From an uncultured Opitutales bacterium (lineage in GTDB: Bacteria > Verrucomicrobiota > Verrucomicrobiia > Opitutales > Seribacteraceae), in assembly GCA_905478775.1 (NCBI GenBank), contig CAJQKB010000017.1, positions 1 through 64,000 on the forward strand: a DNA stretch of 64,000 bases, written 5' to 3'. The notes beneath the pieces were generated by a model. The model did not search any database. It saw nothing but the letters and a program-made list of their open reading frames with translations, and was not told where the DNA came from. Positions 46,394-56,003 of this stretch are shown in pieces (positions within the stretch are counted from its first letter, which is position 1; each line of letters starts with the position of its first letter). The position numbers and the translations under genes were made by a program.

Positions 46394-47338
46394 TTAAGAT
46401 ATGTTATTTTGAGAAAGTTGTTTCATGATCGCTTTTTGCATGTGCAGTCGATTTTCTGCCTGGTCATATAGAATGGAACGAGGAGAAGACAGCACTTCTT
46501 GGGTAACCTCTTCTCCGGAATGGGTGGGCATACAATGCATAAAGAATGAATTCTCCTTGGCTTGGTTCAGTAAATCCTGAGTCACTTGATAACGGGCCAT
46601 TTTTTCCTTCCGGTCATTTTCTTCTTTTTCATAGCCCATACTGACCCATACATCGGTATACAAAATATCGGCATTTTGTGCCGCTTCCTTGCAATCTTGG
46701 GTATATTTCCATCGGATCGGCAGGTTTGCATTTTTGCAGAAAGTTTCTATTTCCGGGGAAGGTTTAAATTCTTCCGGTCCACTTAACCATATATCCATAT
46801 CCCACAACGCACCGGCTAAAATCCAAGAATTCGCCATATTACAACTGGTATCCCCGAAGAAGGCCAGTTTTTTACCTTTTAATCCATTGTAAGGATTAAG
46901 AGACGAACCGGTTTTTTCTAGAATAGTCATACAGTCAGCGTAAATTTGGCAGGGATGAAGAAAATCAGTCAATGCATTAATAACCGGTATTTCAGCATAC
47001 TGTGCAAATTCCTTAATAATTTCATGTCCGTGCGCTCTTATAATTAAGCCATCTAGGAAACGGGATAGTACTTTTGCAGTATCCTCAATACTTTCTCCCC
47101 GGCCAATTTGAGTGCTCGAAAGATCCAGTAACACTGGATCGCCACCTAATTCTCGAATTCCTACTTCAAAGGAGACCTTGGTTCGAGTACTGTTTTTGTA
47201 AAATAACATTCCCCAACTTTGTCCCATTAAATCTTGAGTCGGTCGTAGTGCTCTATTTTTCTTATATTCAAAGGCATTTTTGAACACAGATAAAATTTCT
47301 TCTTTCCCCAAATTATTTTCTTCTAAAAAATGTTTCAT
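46394..47338 (-). CDS. argF: Ornithine carbamoyltransferase
   Basis: ArgF makes citrulline from ornithine and carbamoyl phosphate. The 314-residue protein has the carbamoyl-phosphate motif [11 protein letters not shown], the HPCQ motif in [11 protein letters not shown] and the ornithine-side motif [17 protein letters not shown], in which the usual Arg after HCLPAH is Ser. Length is normal. Its ATG overlaps the argD stop by four bases. Confidence 0.95.
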   Translation of the reverse strand: MKHFLEENNLGKEEILSVFKNAFEYKKNRALRPTQDLMGQSWGMLFYKNSTRTKVSFEVGIRELGGDPVLLDLSSTQIGRGESIEDTAKVLSRFLDGLIIRAHGHEIIKEFAQYAEIPVINALTDFLHPCQIYADCMTILEKTGSSLNPYNGLKGKKLAFFGDTSCNMANSWILAGALWDMDIWLSGPEEFKPSPEIETFCKNANLPIRWKYTQDCKEAAQNADILYTDVWVSMGYEKEENDRKEKMARYQVTQDLLNQAKENSFFMHCMPTHSGEEVTQEVLSSPRSILYDQAENRLHMQKAIMKQLSQNNIS

Positions 47339-48534
47339 TTTTGTAATGCATGGTGAAATTCCTTCAGGGAACTCTTCGTGATTTCAAGTGCTTCCTTTAA
47401 TTCAGAATTGCAAATCGTAAGTGGAGGGAGAAAGCGAATTGCATTTCCGGCGGCTCCTACTACGAGCAATCCCTTTTGTCGAAGTTTTGTAATTAAGTCA
47501 TTTGGTAAATTCTGCATAACGAGGGCAAGCATTAACCCACGGCCTCTTACTTCCTTAATTAAATTTGGGTATTTATTTTTGAGGTTTTCCAATTCTGATT
47601 GAAGGAATTCTCCATACTTTTGAGTTTTTTTTATCAAATCTTCTTTTTCAATTACATCCAGAACAGCATGTGCAGCAGAACAGGCGAGGGGGGAACCTCC
47701 AAAGGTAGTTCCGTGAGAACCCGGTTGAAAAATCTCAGTCCATTTTTCCTTCAACCAAATTCCTCCAATCGGGAATCCACCACCTAATCCCTTTGCCATC
47801 GCAACGGCATCTGGTTTTACGCCTGATTTCTGAAATCCAAGAAATTCCCCAGTCCGACCAATTCCCGCCTGTACTTCGTCGAGCATAAAAAGGAGGTTCT
47901 TTTCTAAGCAAATTTCTTGGAGACCCTGTAAAAAAGAGTCAGACGCAACCTGGATTCCTCCCTCCCCTTGAATCGACTCCACCATTATACCAATGGTTTG
48001 CTCGTCAATCTTGGACTTAAATGCAGCAAGATCATTGAGGGGGGCAAATGAAAAACCATCGAGGAGGGGCTCGAAGCCATTTCTGTATTTCGAGGAAGAA
48101 GTAGCAGATAAAGCCCCCATTGTTCTGCCATGAAATGCATTTTCGGCAACAATGAGCTTATGCTTTTTTGGACCGGGAACTTGATTTCCTGTTAATCTTG
48201 CAAATTTGATCAATGCTTCATTTGCTTCTGCACCACTGTTGCAAAAAAGCATTTTACCTGGGCCAATGTGAGCGATTAATCTTTTCGCCAAGTTGACTTG
48301 TTGGGGAATTGAATAAAGATTGGAGCAATGCACCAGTTGTTTGGCCTGTTTACTGACTGAATCAATCCAATGTTGATGGCTATGTCCAATATTGGTTACT
48401 GCAATTCCGGATGTGAAATCGAGGAATTTTTTACCGCTTGAGTCCCATAAGTATGAACCCTCTCCTTTTACAATTTCCAACGGGGGAGGACCGTAGTTGC
48501 TTATTAAATATTTACTTTGCTCTGAAACGCTCAC
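47335..48534 (-). CDS. argD: Acetylornithine aminotransferase
   Basis: ArgD is the class III PLP transaminase that makes N-acetylornithine. The 399-residue protein starts with GTG and has the PLP lysine in AMAKGLGGGFPIGG, FMLDEVQAGIGRTG and the phosphate-binding GTTFGGSPLACSAA. Length is normal. It follows argB by five bases and overlaps argF by four. Related enzymes may also work on succinyl-diaminopimelate. Confidence 0.96.
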   Translation of the reverse strand: MSVSEQSKYLISNYGPPPLEIVKGEGSYLWDSSGKKFLDFTSGIAVTNIGHSHQHWIDSVSKQAKQLVHCSNLYSIPQQVNLAKRLIAHIGPGKMLFCNSGAEANEALIKFARLTGNQVPGPKKHKLIVAENAFHGRTMGALSATSSSKYRNGFEPLLDGFSFAPLNDLAAFKSKIDEQTIGIMVESIQGEGGIQVASDSFLQGLQEICLEKNLLFMLDEVQAGIGRTGEFLGFQKSGVKPDAVAMAKGLGGGFPIGGIWLKEKWTEIFQPGSHGTTFGGSPLACSAAHAVLDVIEKEDLIKKTQKYGEFLQSELENLKNKYPNLIKEVRGRGLMLALVMQNLPNDLITKLRQKGLLVVGAAGNAIRFLPPLTICNSELKEALEITKSSLKEFHHALQK

Positions 48535-48539
48535 GGGAA

Positions 48540-49415
48540 TTAATGGGAATGTACAATCTCAGTACCAATTCCTTCATCGGTAAAAATTTCAAGAAGAATA
48601 CTATGAGCAAGCCGACCATCAATAAAATGCACACGGTTAACACCCGCATTTAATGCCTGAACCGCACTATTGACCTTTGGCAGCATTCCTTGGGCAATTA
48701 CTCCCTCCTGCTTGAGTGGTTCGACCTCATCAATTGCAAGACTGGAGAGCAGGCTGTTTGGATCTTTTGGGTTTTGCAGAAGACCTGGCACATCGGAGAG
48801 GTAGACTAACCTTCTTGCTTTCAGGGCAATTGCAACTTGAGCGGCTGCAGTATCCGCATTTATGTTGTAGCACTGACCCTGCTGATCCGATGCAGTGGAA
48901 GAAATTATGGGCATAGAACCGGCATCAAGTGCCTGTAGTATCGGGCCAGTATTAACGGATTGAATTTCACCCACATAGCCAAGTTCGGAACTGTGCGGAA
49001 GCTTAGTGCATGCTAAAATTTCTTTTCCGGCTATTCTTTGTACATCACAATCATAGCGAGCCACAAAAGAAGCAACTTCTTGGTTCACCGATCCATTTAA
49101 AACCTCATCCACAACTTCGATTGATTGTTTATCAGTGACTCGCAATCCATCAATAAATTTTGCTTCAATTCCTTTTTCTGTGAGAACCCGGGTAACTGCT
49201 TTACCTCCGCCATGAACCACTACCACTTGAATCCCTAAAAAACTGAGTAGAACGAGATCCTGGGCAACACGCGAACGAACTTCAGGATCGGGGGAATCCA
49301 TAAAACTCCCCCCATATTTAATTACAAAAATTGATCCTCGAAACCTCCTTACATAAGGCAATGCTTCGACTAGGATACTTGCTTTTCTTTTACTTTCTTC
49401 TACCTCAAGCATCAT
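48540..49415 (-). CDS. argB: Acetylglutamate kinase
   Basis: ArgB phosphorylates N-acetylglutamate, usually the step inhibited by arginine. The 291-residue protein has the amino-acid-kinase motifs FVIKYGGSFMD, VVVHGGGKAVTRVL and NINADTAAAQVAIAL. Its N-terminal helix before the kinase fold (about 1-25) is the part that in arginine-sensitive forms binds arginine, so feedback control is plausible. It overlaps argJ by four bases. Confidence 0.96.
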   Translation of the reverse strand: MMLEVEESKRKASILVEALPYVRRFRGSIFVIKYGGSFMDSPDPEVRSRVAQDLVLLSFLGIQVVVVHGGGKAVTRVLTEKGIEAKFIDGLRVTDKQSIEVVDEVLNGSVNQEVASFVARYDCDVQRIAGKEILACTKLPHSSELGYVGEIQSVNTGPILQALDAGSMPIISSTASDQQGQCYNINADTAAAQVAIALKARRLVYLSDVPGLLQNPKDPNSLLSSLAIDEVEPLKQEGVIAQGMLPKVNSAVQALNAGVNRVHFIDGRLAHSILLEIFTDEGIGTEIVHSH

Positions 49416-50632
49416 TCGCTCTTATTGAAGTTTACATATTCCTCGCTTAAATCATTGCTCCAAATTTCTCCCTCTGATTGTCCCATATTTAAATCTAAAG
49501 TAATAGTGAATTCATCGGAAGAAACGATTTTTTTCCAATTTGCCTTATTTTCGATTAAAGGTGTCCCTTTGGAGAGCACAGGAGTTTCGTTGTAAAACAT
49601 CGTAATCTTCTCAAAGGATAAGCCTACTTTTGCATAGCCAGCCGCGTCCACTACTCGACCCCAATTTGGGTCAGAGCCATACCAGGAAGTTTTTACTAAG
49701 AGTGAATTGGCAATGCAGCGAGCCACTTTTAAAGCAGATTTAGAATCTTTTGCACCTTTGATTTTCACTTTTACAAATTTAGAAACCTTTTCCCCATCTG
49801 TTACACATTTTCTAGCTAAGCAGGAGCAAACTGCATTCACCGCATCCGCGAATTCGCGTTGAACGGAGTCAGTTTCTTCCTCCAATTTAATGCCCGAATT
49901 TCCATTGGCGAGGAGGAGGACCGTGTCATTGGTACTCATGTCTCCATCAATTGTAATTCGATTGAAAGAATTCTCCACCGCATCCTTTAGAATTTCTTGT
50001 AATGTAGAGCTCGGAGCAAGAATGTCCGTAGTCAGGAATGCCAGCATGGTAGCCATGTTAGGCTCGATCATACCCGCTCCCTTGACGACGCCTCCAATAG
50101 TTATTTCACCCCGTGAACATTCGATTTTCGCGGAGCATGACTTGGTGCAGGTATCAGAAGTTAGAATCGCTTCCTGGAAAGCTCGTGCACCATCACACTC
50201 GTCCTTGATGTCCTCGCTTGCATCTCTAATTCCTGTGGTAAGACGACTCATGGGCAGTGGAACTCCAATTCTTCCTGTTGAGCAGACCAGGACCTCCTTA
50301 GAATGGATGTTTAAATGTCTTGCTACCTCAGAGGCCATTTTTTTGGTATCTAGTTCTCCCTGTTTTCCGGTACAGGCATTTGCATTGCCACTATTTGCTA
50401 CAATGGCATGAAAAGTGGAACCTGATTCGGTTATTAATTTTTTGGAATACCGAACGGGAGCAGCTTGGATGTCATTTGTTGTAAATACTCCTGCTCCGTT
50501 GCATGGCTTTTGGGAGTAGATTATTCCGAGGTCTAATTTAGCATTTCTTGCCCCTTTGACATCGCAGTGAACGCCCGAACAAAAGAAGCCCATTGGTTCT
50601 GTAAGAGCATCCCCATTTTCATAAAATTTCAT
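49412..50632 (-). CDS. argJ: Bifunctional glutamate N-acetyltransferase / amino-acid acetyltransferase
   Basis: ArgJ moves the acetyl group from N-acetylornithine to glutamate, recycling it, and often can use acetyl-CoA. The 406-residue precursor has the self-cleavage site in GAGMIEPNMATMLAFLTTD, where the Thr after Ala becomes the nucleophile, giving alpha and beta chains. Its ATGA overlaps argC. No ArgA is seen here, in line with a cyclic pathway. Confidence 0.96.
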   Translation of the reverse strand: MKFYENGDALTEPMGFFCSGVHCDVKGARNAKLDLGIIYSQKPCNGAGVFTTNDIQAAPVRYSKKLITESGSTFHAIVANSGNANACTGKQGELDTKKMASEVARHLNIHSKEVLVCSTGRIGVPLPMSRLTTGIRDASEDIKDECDGARAFQEAILTSDTCTKSCSAKIECSRGEITIGGVVKGAGMIEPNMATMLAFLTTDILAPSSTLQEILKDAVENSFNRITIDGDMSTNDTVLLLANGNSGIKLEEETDSVQREFADAVNAVCSCLARKCVTDGEKVSKFVKVKIKGAKDSKSALKVARCIANSLLVKTSWYGSDPNWGRVVDAAGYAKVGLSFEKITMFYNETPVLSKGTPLIENKANWKKIVSSDEFTITLDLNMGQSEGEIWSNDLSEEYVNFNKSE

Positions 50633-51657
50633 GGCAGTCCCTCTCCTTCGTCATACCCTTGGCATATATTCATTGCCTGTATAGCTTGTCCCCCAGCTCC
50701 TTTGAGCAAGTTGTCTTCTGCTGAACAAATGATGAAACGACCAGTCCTTGAATCATGATTGACAGAAAGATCAATCCGGTTTGTGCCGACCACATGAGAC
50801 ACATCTGGAAATTCCCCCTCCTCCAATAAATGAACAAATTTTCGTCCCCTGTAAAAATCGTTCCAACAATCCCATACCTGTTTTCTGGTTGAACCTACCT
50901 TTGCCCGGGCTGAAATAGTGGAACAAATTCCCCGGTTCATTGGAGCTAAGTGGGGATAGAAGGAAATGATAATTTTGTTTGTTACCGCAAGAGATAATTG
51001 TTCTTCAATTTCTGATAAATGTCGATGTTTGGGCAGTCCATAGGCACTAGCACTTTCATTTCTTTCGCAATAAAGCAGTTTTTCGGAGGCAGTCCTTCCC
51101 GCTCCACTCACACCGCTCATGCTATTGGCTACGATATCATTCTCTTCAATCAATTGATCCTTAAGTAGTGGAAAAAGAGGAATCAAAATACTGGTTGGAT
51201 AGCAACCAGGAGAGGCAATTAAAGGAGAGTCTTCCCATGTGAAGGAATGGATTTCGGGCAGTCCATAGGTGGCTTTTTTAAGCCATGCTGGGGAAGGGTG
51301 GGGCGTTCCGTAAAATTCTTCGTAACATTCCGGAGTGAGTAGTCGGAAATCTGCGGATAAATCAATTACTTTTTTCCCCGCCTCAAGCAGTGGTATCGCA
51401 TAAGATGCTGCCGTACCGTGAGGGAGTGCAAGAAAGAAGAGTTCGCATTCCGGACTTTTAGAAAGTTCTTCAATACTGGGATTGGTAAAAGCCAACCCCT
51501 TTGTTTTTCCTCTTAAATTCGGAATGCAGGACTCAACGGTTTTTCCCGAATATGCTCTGGATGTTACCTCTACCAGATTGATTTTCGGGTGCTGAATAAG
51601 TAAGGATACAAGTTGCCTACCGGAATATCCCGATGCACCTACAACAGTTGCGTTCAT
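50629..51657 (-). CDS. argC: N-acetyl-gamma-glutamyl-phosphate reductase
   Basis: ArgC reduces N-acetylglutamyl phosphate with NADPH. The 342-residue protein has the Rossmann start VVGASGYSGRQLVSLL and the catalytic Cys in ASPGCYPTSILIPLFPL; HLAPMNRGICSTI is typical. Length is normal. It is the first gene of the arginine row, right after the terminator downstream of rpsI. No ARG-box operator was recognised in the short upstream gap. Confidence 0.97.
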   Translation of the reverse strand: MNATVVGASGYSGRQLVSLLIQHPKINLVEVTSRAYSGKTVESCIPNLRGKTKGLAFTNPSIEELSKSPECELFFLALPHGTAASYAIPLLEAGKKVIDLSADFRLLTPECYEEFYGTPHPSPAWLKKATYGLPEIHSFTWEDSPLIASPGCYPTSILIPLFPLLKDQLIEENDIVANSMSGVSGAGRTASEKLLYCERNESASAYGLPKHRHLSEIEEQLSLAVTNKIIISFYPHLAPMNRGICSTISARAKVGSTRKQVWDCWNDFYRGRKFVHLLEEGEFPDVSHVVGTNRIDLSVNHDSRTGRFIICSAEDNLLKGAGGQAIQAMNICQGYDEGEGLP

Positions 51658-51685
51658 TATAGTGAAATAAAATAGTTTGTGCTAA

Positions 51686-51725
51686 TTAAAAAAACAAACC
51701 CCTCGGTTGGAGTTCCGAGGGGTTT
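51686..51725 (-). terminator. Intrinsic terminator after rpsI
   Basis: An 11-pair inverted repeat AAACCCCTCGG (51696-51706) and CCGAGGGGTTT (51715-51725) with an eight-base loop is followed on the minus strand by a T-rich tract (complement of the A run at 51688-51698). It would end transcription of rplM-rpsI before argC. Because the other side is also T-rich it might act weakly in the other direction too. Confidence 0.9.
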
Positions 51726-51748
51726 TGTTAAAGAGAATAAAGGAGTTT

Positions 51749-52153
51749 CTATCGTTTTGAGAATTGGAATCTTTTTCTGGCCCCTGGTTGTCCAGGTTTT
51801 TTCCGCTCGAGTTTTCGTGGATCTCGTCGCATGTGTCCGTCTTTCTTGAGAGGAACTCGAAGCTCGGGATCCATTTTTTCTAAAGCACGAGATAAACCAT
51901 GTCTGATTGCTCCTGCTTGTCCTGCGCTACCACCACCAGAAACATTAACTGTTATATCCACTCCGCCCACCATATCTACGGAAGCAAGAGGTGATAACAC
52001 AATTTTTCGAGATTCCTCAGTGGAGCAATAATCGGAGTATTCTTTTCCGTTGATCAGGAAATTCCCTGTGCCTTCTTTAATTCGAACACGGGCGGAACTT
52101 GTTTTTCTTCTGCCTGTGGCAATAAATTCAGTGGTGGAAGTTTTGGCACTCAT
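51749..52153 (-). CDS. rpsI: Small ribosomal subunit protein uS9
   Basis: The 134-residue product has the S9 core, with ATGRRKTSSARVRI at the N-terminus, GGGSAGQAGAIRHGLSRAL in the middle and a basic C-terminus (KKPGQPGARKRFQFSKR), which reaches the ribosomal P site. Length is normal. It follows rplM by 12 bases in the usual pair. No Shine-Dalgarno sequence is visible. Confidence 0.98.
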   Translation of the reverse strand: MSAKTSTTEFIATGRRKTSSARVRIKEGTGNFLINGKEYSDYCSTEESRKIVLSPLASVDMVGGVDITVNVSGGGSAGQAGAIRHGLSRALEKMDPELRVPLKKDGHMRRDPRKLERKKPGQPGARKRFQFSKR

Positions 52154-52165
52154 AAAATAAATAGA

Positions 52166-52594
52166 TTAACTTGCTAATGGAGTCGGTTGTTGAGCGGAAT
52201 GCGGATGTTCTTCTCCGCGGTACACTTTGAGTTTTGTCAGCATGCGATCGGCAAGTTTGTTTTTGGGTAACATACCCTTTACCGCATTCATGATAATAAA
52301 TTCTGGTCTCTTCTTACGAAAGTCTGCTACATTACGGTATTTTTCGCCTCCCATGTAGCCACTGTAAAACATGTATTTCTTCTGTTCTTCCTTAGCTCCA
52401 GTGAGCTTGACCTTGTCTGCGTTAATAACGATTACATAGTCACCTGTGTCCACATGTGGAGTGTAGGTGGGTTTGTCGCGACCGCGGAGTGAATTAGCGA
52501 TAGACACTGCGAGTCTACCAAGAATTTGATCTTTTGCATCCACAATTCTCCACCCGTGGGTAGTTGTTTCAGCTTTGGCAAGAGTTGTTTTCAT
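52166..52594 (-). CDS. rplM: Large ribosomal subunit protein uL13
   Basis: The 142-residue product has the L13 pattern: WRIVDAKDQILGRLAVSIAN, HVDTGDYVIVINADKVKLTG and GMLPKNKLADRMLTKLKVY. Length is normal. It is the first of the rplM-rpsI pair, with the end of the lipoprotein gene 88 bases upstream. Confidence 0.98.
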   Translation of the reverse strand: MKTTLAKAETTTHGWRIVDAKDQILGRLAVSIANSLRGRDKPTYTPHVDTGDYVIVINADKVKLTGAKEEQKKYMFYSGYMGGEKYRNVADFRKKRPEFIIMNAVKGMLPKNKLADRMLTKLKVYRGEEHPHSAQQPTPLAS

Positions 52595-52682
52595 GTTAGA
52601 TTTGGAGAAAAGCTTTTAAATAAAACAAATTATATATCGTTCGTCAACTGAACAATCATTTAAGAGGGGTAATTAGTAGGGG

Positions 52683-53081
52683 TTAAAATTGACCAGAGCC
52701 AAGATCACTTAAAGTTTGATCATAAAACTTCCGTCCATAACCCATTACCCTGTCCGTATTATCAAACACAACTGGCATATACCTTTGCTCAATATCTTTA
52801 TTAGCTAGAGTGCCCTCGTTTCCACCTTTGCGGATTTTGTAAAACCAAGCACTCCCCCAATCATAGCCTTCAACATAGTTTGCGATACCGGCGAGTTCAA
52901 AAACTTGTCCCTTGGTCATGCCAACTGCAAGCCCCATCAGGCTTTCAATGTTTTCCTTAATTTCCCCATCATCCTTTGAGAAAGGATTGGAACCTCCTCG
53001 AGTACAGGAAGAGAATGAAAAGAATAAAGAAGTGGAAATTATTCCTAAAAGAATACGAAAGTGTAATGGTAAACGATTCAT
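52683..53081 (-). CDS. Small lipoprotein, SmpA/BamE-like
   Basis: The 132-residue product has a lipoprotein signal ending FSFSSC (Cys26) and one small domain with GLAVGMTKGQVFELAGIA, the helix-turn pattern of the SmpA/OmlA (BamE) fold, then a beta hairpin region (AWFYKI, YMPVVFDNTDRVMGYG). BamE helps insert outer-membrane proteins; other lipoproteins share this fold, so the role is not certain. Confidence 0.75.
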   Translation of the reverse strand: MNRLPLHFRILLGIISTSLFFSFSSCTRGGSNPFSKDDGEIKENIESLMGLAVGMTKGQVFELAGIANYVEGYDWGSAWFYKIRKGGNEGTLANKDIEQRYMPVVFDNTDRVMGYGRKFYDQTLSDLGSGQF

Positions 53082-53193
53082 GTTGGGAATTTATTCATGC
53101 TTTTAAAAATTTCGCAATATCAATTTTTTAAATTGGATCGATCTATAATTCACAATTCTTCTCTTTGCCGAGCCGAATTATGTGAAATATCGC

Positions 53194-55050
53194 CTATTGA
53201 TTGGCCAGCTTTTCGATTGCCTTATAGCTACGTGCGATCATTTCCCTCGGGTCGTCGAGTAAATTAGCTGTGGCCAATGCATTATCGAGTAGTTGATTTG
53301 CAATCAGCTCAGCAGTTTCTTTGTCTGACTCTAACAACTTTGATAACCCTTTAATAATGGGGTGTCTTTGATTTACCTGAAGTTTAACCGGCGAAGTTGG
53401 CATTCCATCATCAGCCCCCTGCATCATTTTCATAACTCGACGAGCAGATGCTCCTCCTAGACCATCTCCGCCCACTATACAAACCGGACTGTCGATCAGG
53501 CGATCGCCGGTTTCAACTTCTGATACCTTATCCTTAAGGCTTTCCTTAAGCCATTTACACAATGATTTGGTATCCTTCTTGTTGAGTGCTTTTCCTTCCG
53601 GTTCCTGGTCGAGTTTTTCCAGTTTTAATTCATCCGAGTCGGCAGAGATAATCTTTTTCTCTTTATACTCACGAACGGATTGCATTACATATTCATCTAC
53701 AGGTTCAGTAAGAAGAAGAACTTCAAGACTACGTGCTTTTAGAGCTTCTAAGTAAGGACCTGCCTCGATGGACTGCCTACTTTTTCCGAAAAGAAATAAA
53801 ATTTCTTTTTGATCCTTTGCCATTCGGTCGATGTACTCATCGAGTCCGGTAAGCTTACCCGGTTCCATTGCAGTTGATTCAAATCGAAGGAGTTTGGCCA
53901 AATCATCTTTGTAGGTGAAATCAGTAGCTGCACCTTCTTTGATCAGAATGCCAAATTCTTTCCAAAATTCCAAATAAGTTTCGGGTTCCTTTTTTGATTG
54001 TTCATTAAGGAATCGAAGAAATCTTTTTGTCAGGACCTGATTAAGTTTTCTGAGTAATTCACTATCCTGCATTACCTCGCGGGATACATTAAGAGGTAAG
54101 TCTGAACTATCGACCACTCCTTTTAAAAATCGTAACCACTCCGGAAATAAAGCCTTGGGCTCTGCATCAATTAGTACTTTCCTGCAATGCAATGCTACCT
54201 TGTTTTCATTTCTGAACATCCCCATTTTTTCCATGTTTCTTTTCGGTACAAAAAGAAGGGAATTAATCTCGAGTGGAGCGTCTGCACTAAAATGCATGCG
54301 CATGAGGGGAGCTTCATAGTCGTTGGACTGAAATTTATAAAATTCCTCGTACTCTTCGTCTTTGATTTCATTTTTGGAACGAAGCCAAATCGCATCAACC
54401 GTATTTACTTTCTCTCCATTTAAGGAAACTGGAAACTGAACAAAAGCAGAATATTTCTTAATGATATCCTTGACTCGGTCTTCTTTTGCAAATTCAGAAA
54501 AACCTTCTTTTAAATTAATTACTACTTTTGTTCCTCTTTGTTGATCACTTGATTCTTCAATCGAGTAGGAACCACTTCCATCACTTTCCCAACACTGTCC
54601 ACTTCCATCTTTCTTCCATGTTCTGGTGAATGCCTGTACTTTATCGGAAACCATGAATACACTGTAAAAACCGACTCCAAATTTCCCGATCAACGAGTCA
54701 CTTTTTTCTCCATCGGCTTGCAGTGCTTCAATAAAAGCTTTTGATCCGGAGTGTGCGATTGTCCCCAGGTTCTCGATTAATTCCTCTTTATTCATGCCCA
54801 GGCCAAAATCCTGAATGGTCAAAGTATTGGCGGTGTCATCGGTCGTAACCTTAATTTCATGCTCTAAGTCGTCCTCAAAGATTTCTTTCTCAGTTAATTG
54901 GAGGCGGCGCAGTTTTTCCAAGGCATCTGAGGCATTGGAGATTAATTCCCGAATAAATATTTCTTTGTCCTTGTAGAGGGAATTAACCACAATATCTAGA
55001 ACCTGTTTGGTTTCCGCTTGAAATTCGTGTTGAGTAGGTTTGTCAGTCAT
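53194..55050 (-). CDS. htpG: Molecular chaperone HtpG (Hsp90)
   Basis: HtpG is the bacterial Hsp90, an ATP-driven folding chaperone. The 618-residue protein has the GHKL ATPase domain: ELISNASDALEKLR, IQDFGLGMNKEELIENLGTI and GKFGVGFYSVFMV, then middle and C-terminal dimerisation domains. Length is normal. It stands as a single gene. Confidence 0.98.
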   Translation of the reverse strand: MTDKPTQHEFQAETKQVLDIVVNSLYKDKEIFIRELISNASDALEKLRRLQLTEKEIFEDDLEHEIKVTTDDTANTLTIQDFGLGMNKEELIENLGTIAHSGSKAFIEALQADGEKSDSLIGKFGVGFYSVFMVSDKVQAFTRTWKKDGSGQCWESDGSGSYSIEESSDQQRGTKVVINLKEGFSEFAKEDRVKDIIKKYSAFVQFPVSLNGEKVNTVDAIWLRSKNEIKDEEYEEFYKFQSNDYEAPLMRMHFSADAPLEINSLLFVPKRNMEKMGMFRNENKVALHCRKVLIDAEPKALFPEWLRFLKGVVDSSDLPLNVSREVMQDSELLRKLNQVLTKRFLRFLNEQSKKEPETYLEFWKEFGILIKEGAATDFTYKDDLAKLLRFESTAMEPGKLTGLDEYIDRMAKDQKEILFLFGKSRQSIEAGPYLEALKARSLEVLLLTEPVDEYVMQSVREYKEKKIISADSDELKLEKLDQEPEGKALNKKDTKSLCKWLKESLKDKVSEVETGDRLIDSPVCIVGGDGLGGASARRVMKMMQGADDGMPTSPVKLQVNQRHPIIKGLSKLLESDKETAELIANQLLDNALATANLLDDPREMIARSYKAIEKLANQ

Positions 55051-55139
55051 AATTTTTAAAAGCGTCCTATCGTATGAATTTTGTGCGCATCTTCAAGCGA
55101 TAAGTAAGATCGGGGGGAAATAGAACTGATTATGCTCGT

Positions 55140-55790
55140 TTAGCTTAAATCAAACTTTTTCCTTAAATGTTCGTATGCCTCATTGATTTCCTTGGCTTTT
55201 TTCTCGGCAACTTCTTTGATCTCCGGCCCCATTGCCACCACTCGATCGGGGTGATATTGGGCAATGATTTTACGGTAGGTTGATTTTACAACCTTCAAAT
55301 CTATTGGTTCTTTAAGCCCCAAAACTCGCGCATATTCATAATCCTCGGGCAAGAAAATAATCTCATGGGGTTCCGTATGGGAGTCGGTTGAAGAATCTGG
55401 GACATCCTCTTCGGTTTCAATCAGAACTTTATCTTCTTCATTATACCTTCTTTTTCTGCGGTCTGTTTTGGCGATGTTATCGTCCTGTCCTGGTTCGGTT
55501 TCCTCCTGCTCTTTACTTGATTCATAACCTGCATGAAGGGGTTGCCGGAAAAAAGAATCTAGTTTCCATAACATAAACCAAGTGGCAAAAAAGAAGCCTG
55601 CCCAAGTTAATTTTTGTAAAATTAGAGTCAATGAATTTGGATCCGACCCGATCATCGATCGCCAACCGGACCATGTTTGGTAATGAGCATACAGGAATTG
55701 ACTGGTATATTCGGAAAAAACGATCGAAAGAGATAATGCCAATATACCCACATGTAAAAAATTACTTCCCCATTTTGAAACTTTATTCAT
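55140..55790 (-). CDS. Membrane protein with C-terminal J domain
   Basis: From the ATG at 55790 the product is about 216 residues (a TTG at 55811 would add seven). It has two membrane helices (about 10-30 and 57-76 in the longer form), an acidic and basic linker and a C-terminal J domain with EYARVLGLKEPIDLKVVKST and the HPD motif in AQYHPDRVVAMGPE. J domains trigger DnaK ATPase, so it may bring DnaK to the membrane. The ATGA at 55787-55790 overlaps the stop of a short upstream ORF, which supports this start. Confidence 0.85.
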   Translation of the reverse strand: MNKVSKWGSNFLHVGILALSLSIVFSEYTSQFLYAHYQTWSGWRSMIGSDPNSLTLILQKLTWAGFFFATWFMLWKLDSFFRQPLHAGYESSKEQEETEPGQDDNIAKTDRRKRRYNEEDKVLIETEEDVPDSSTDSHTEPHEIIFLPEDYEYARVLGLKEPIDLKVVKSTYRKIIAQYHPDRVVAMGPEIKEVAEKKAKEINEAYEHLRKKFDLS

Positions 55791-55876
55791 CCCGGGAAGC
55801 GTCCACTCCAAACATTATAAAGGTAAAGTAAAACCCCTCCAATTATTATTAAAACCCACTTTAAACCCTTTCTCAT
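55787..55876 (-). CDS. Tiny membrane peptide upstream of the J-domain gene
   Basis: A 29-residue ORF, starting at ATG 55876, encodes MRKGLKWVLIIIGGVLLYLY followed by a short polar tail: two basic residues, a hydrophobic helix and a short tail. Its stop overlaps the preferred start of the J-domain gene (ATGA), and GGTGA lies about five bases before its ATG. Small size makes chance possible, but the coupling and the membrane-peptide composition argue for a real gene. Confidence 0.5.
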   Translation of the reverse strand: MRKGLKWVLIIIGGVLLYLYNVWSGRFPG

Positions 55877-56003
55877 CAAATCACCATTGCCGAGCAAATT
55901 ATATCCTGTCAAATATTGAATATTGTGATCGTCATCTCTCAGTAATGCAGGTCGGTAGAAGATAGGATTTCCCTTTTTTTCTTAGAGCTTTCAAAGGGGG
56001 GCA

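Noticed and set aside
49890-50411. Plus-strand ORF of 173 residues opposite argJ
   Set aside because: Antisense of a conserved enzyme; composition reflects the opposite strand.
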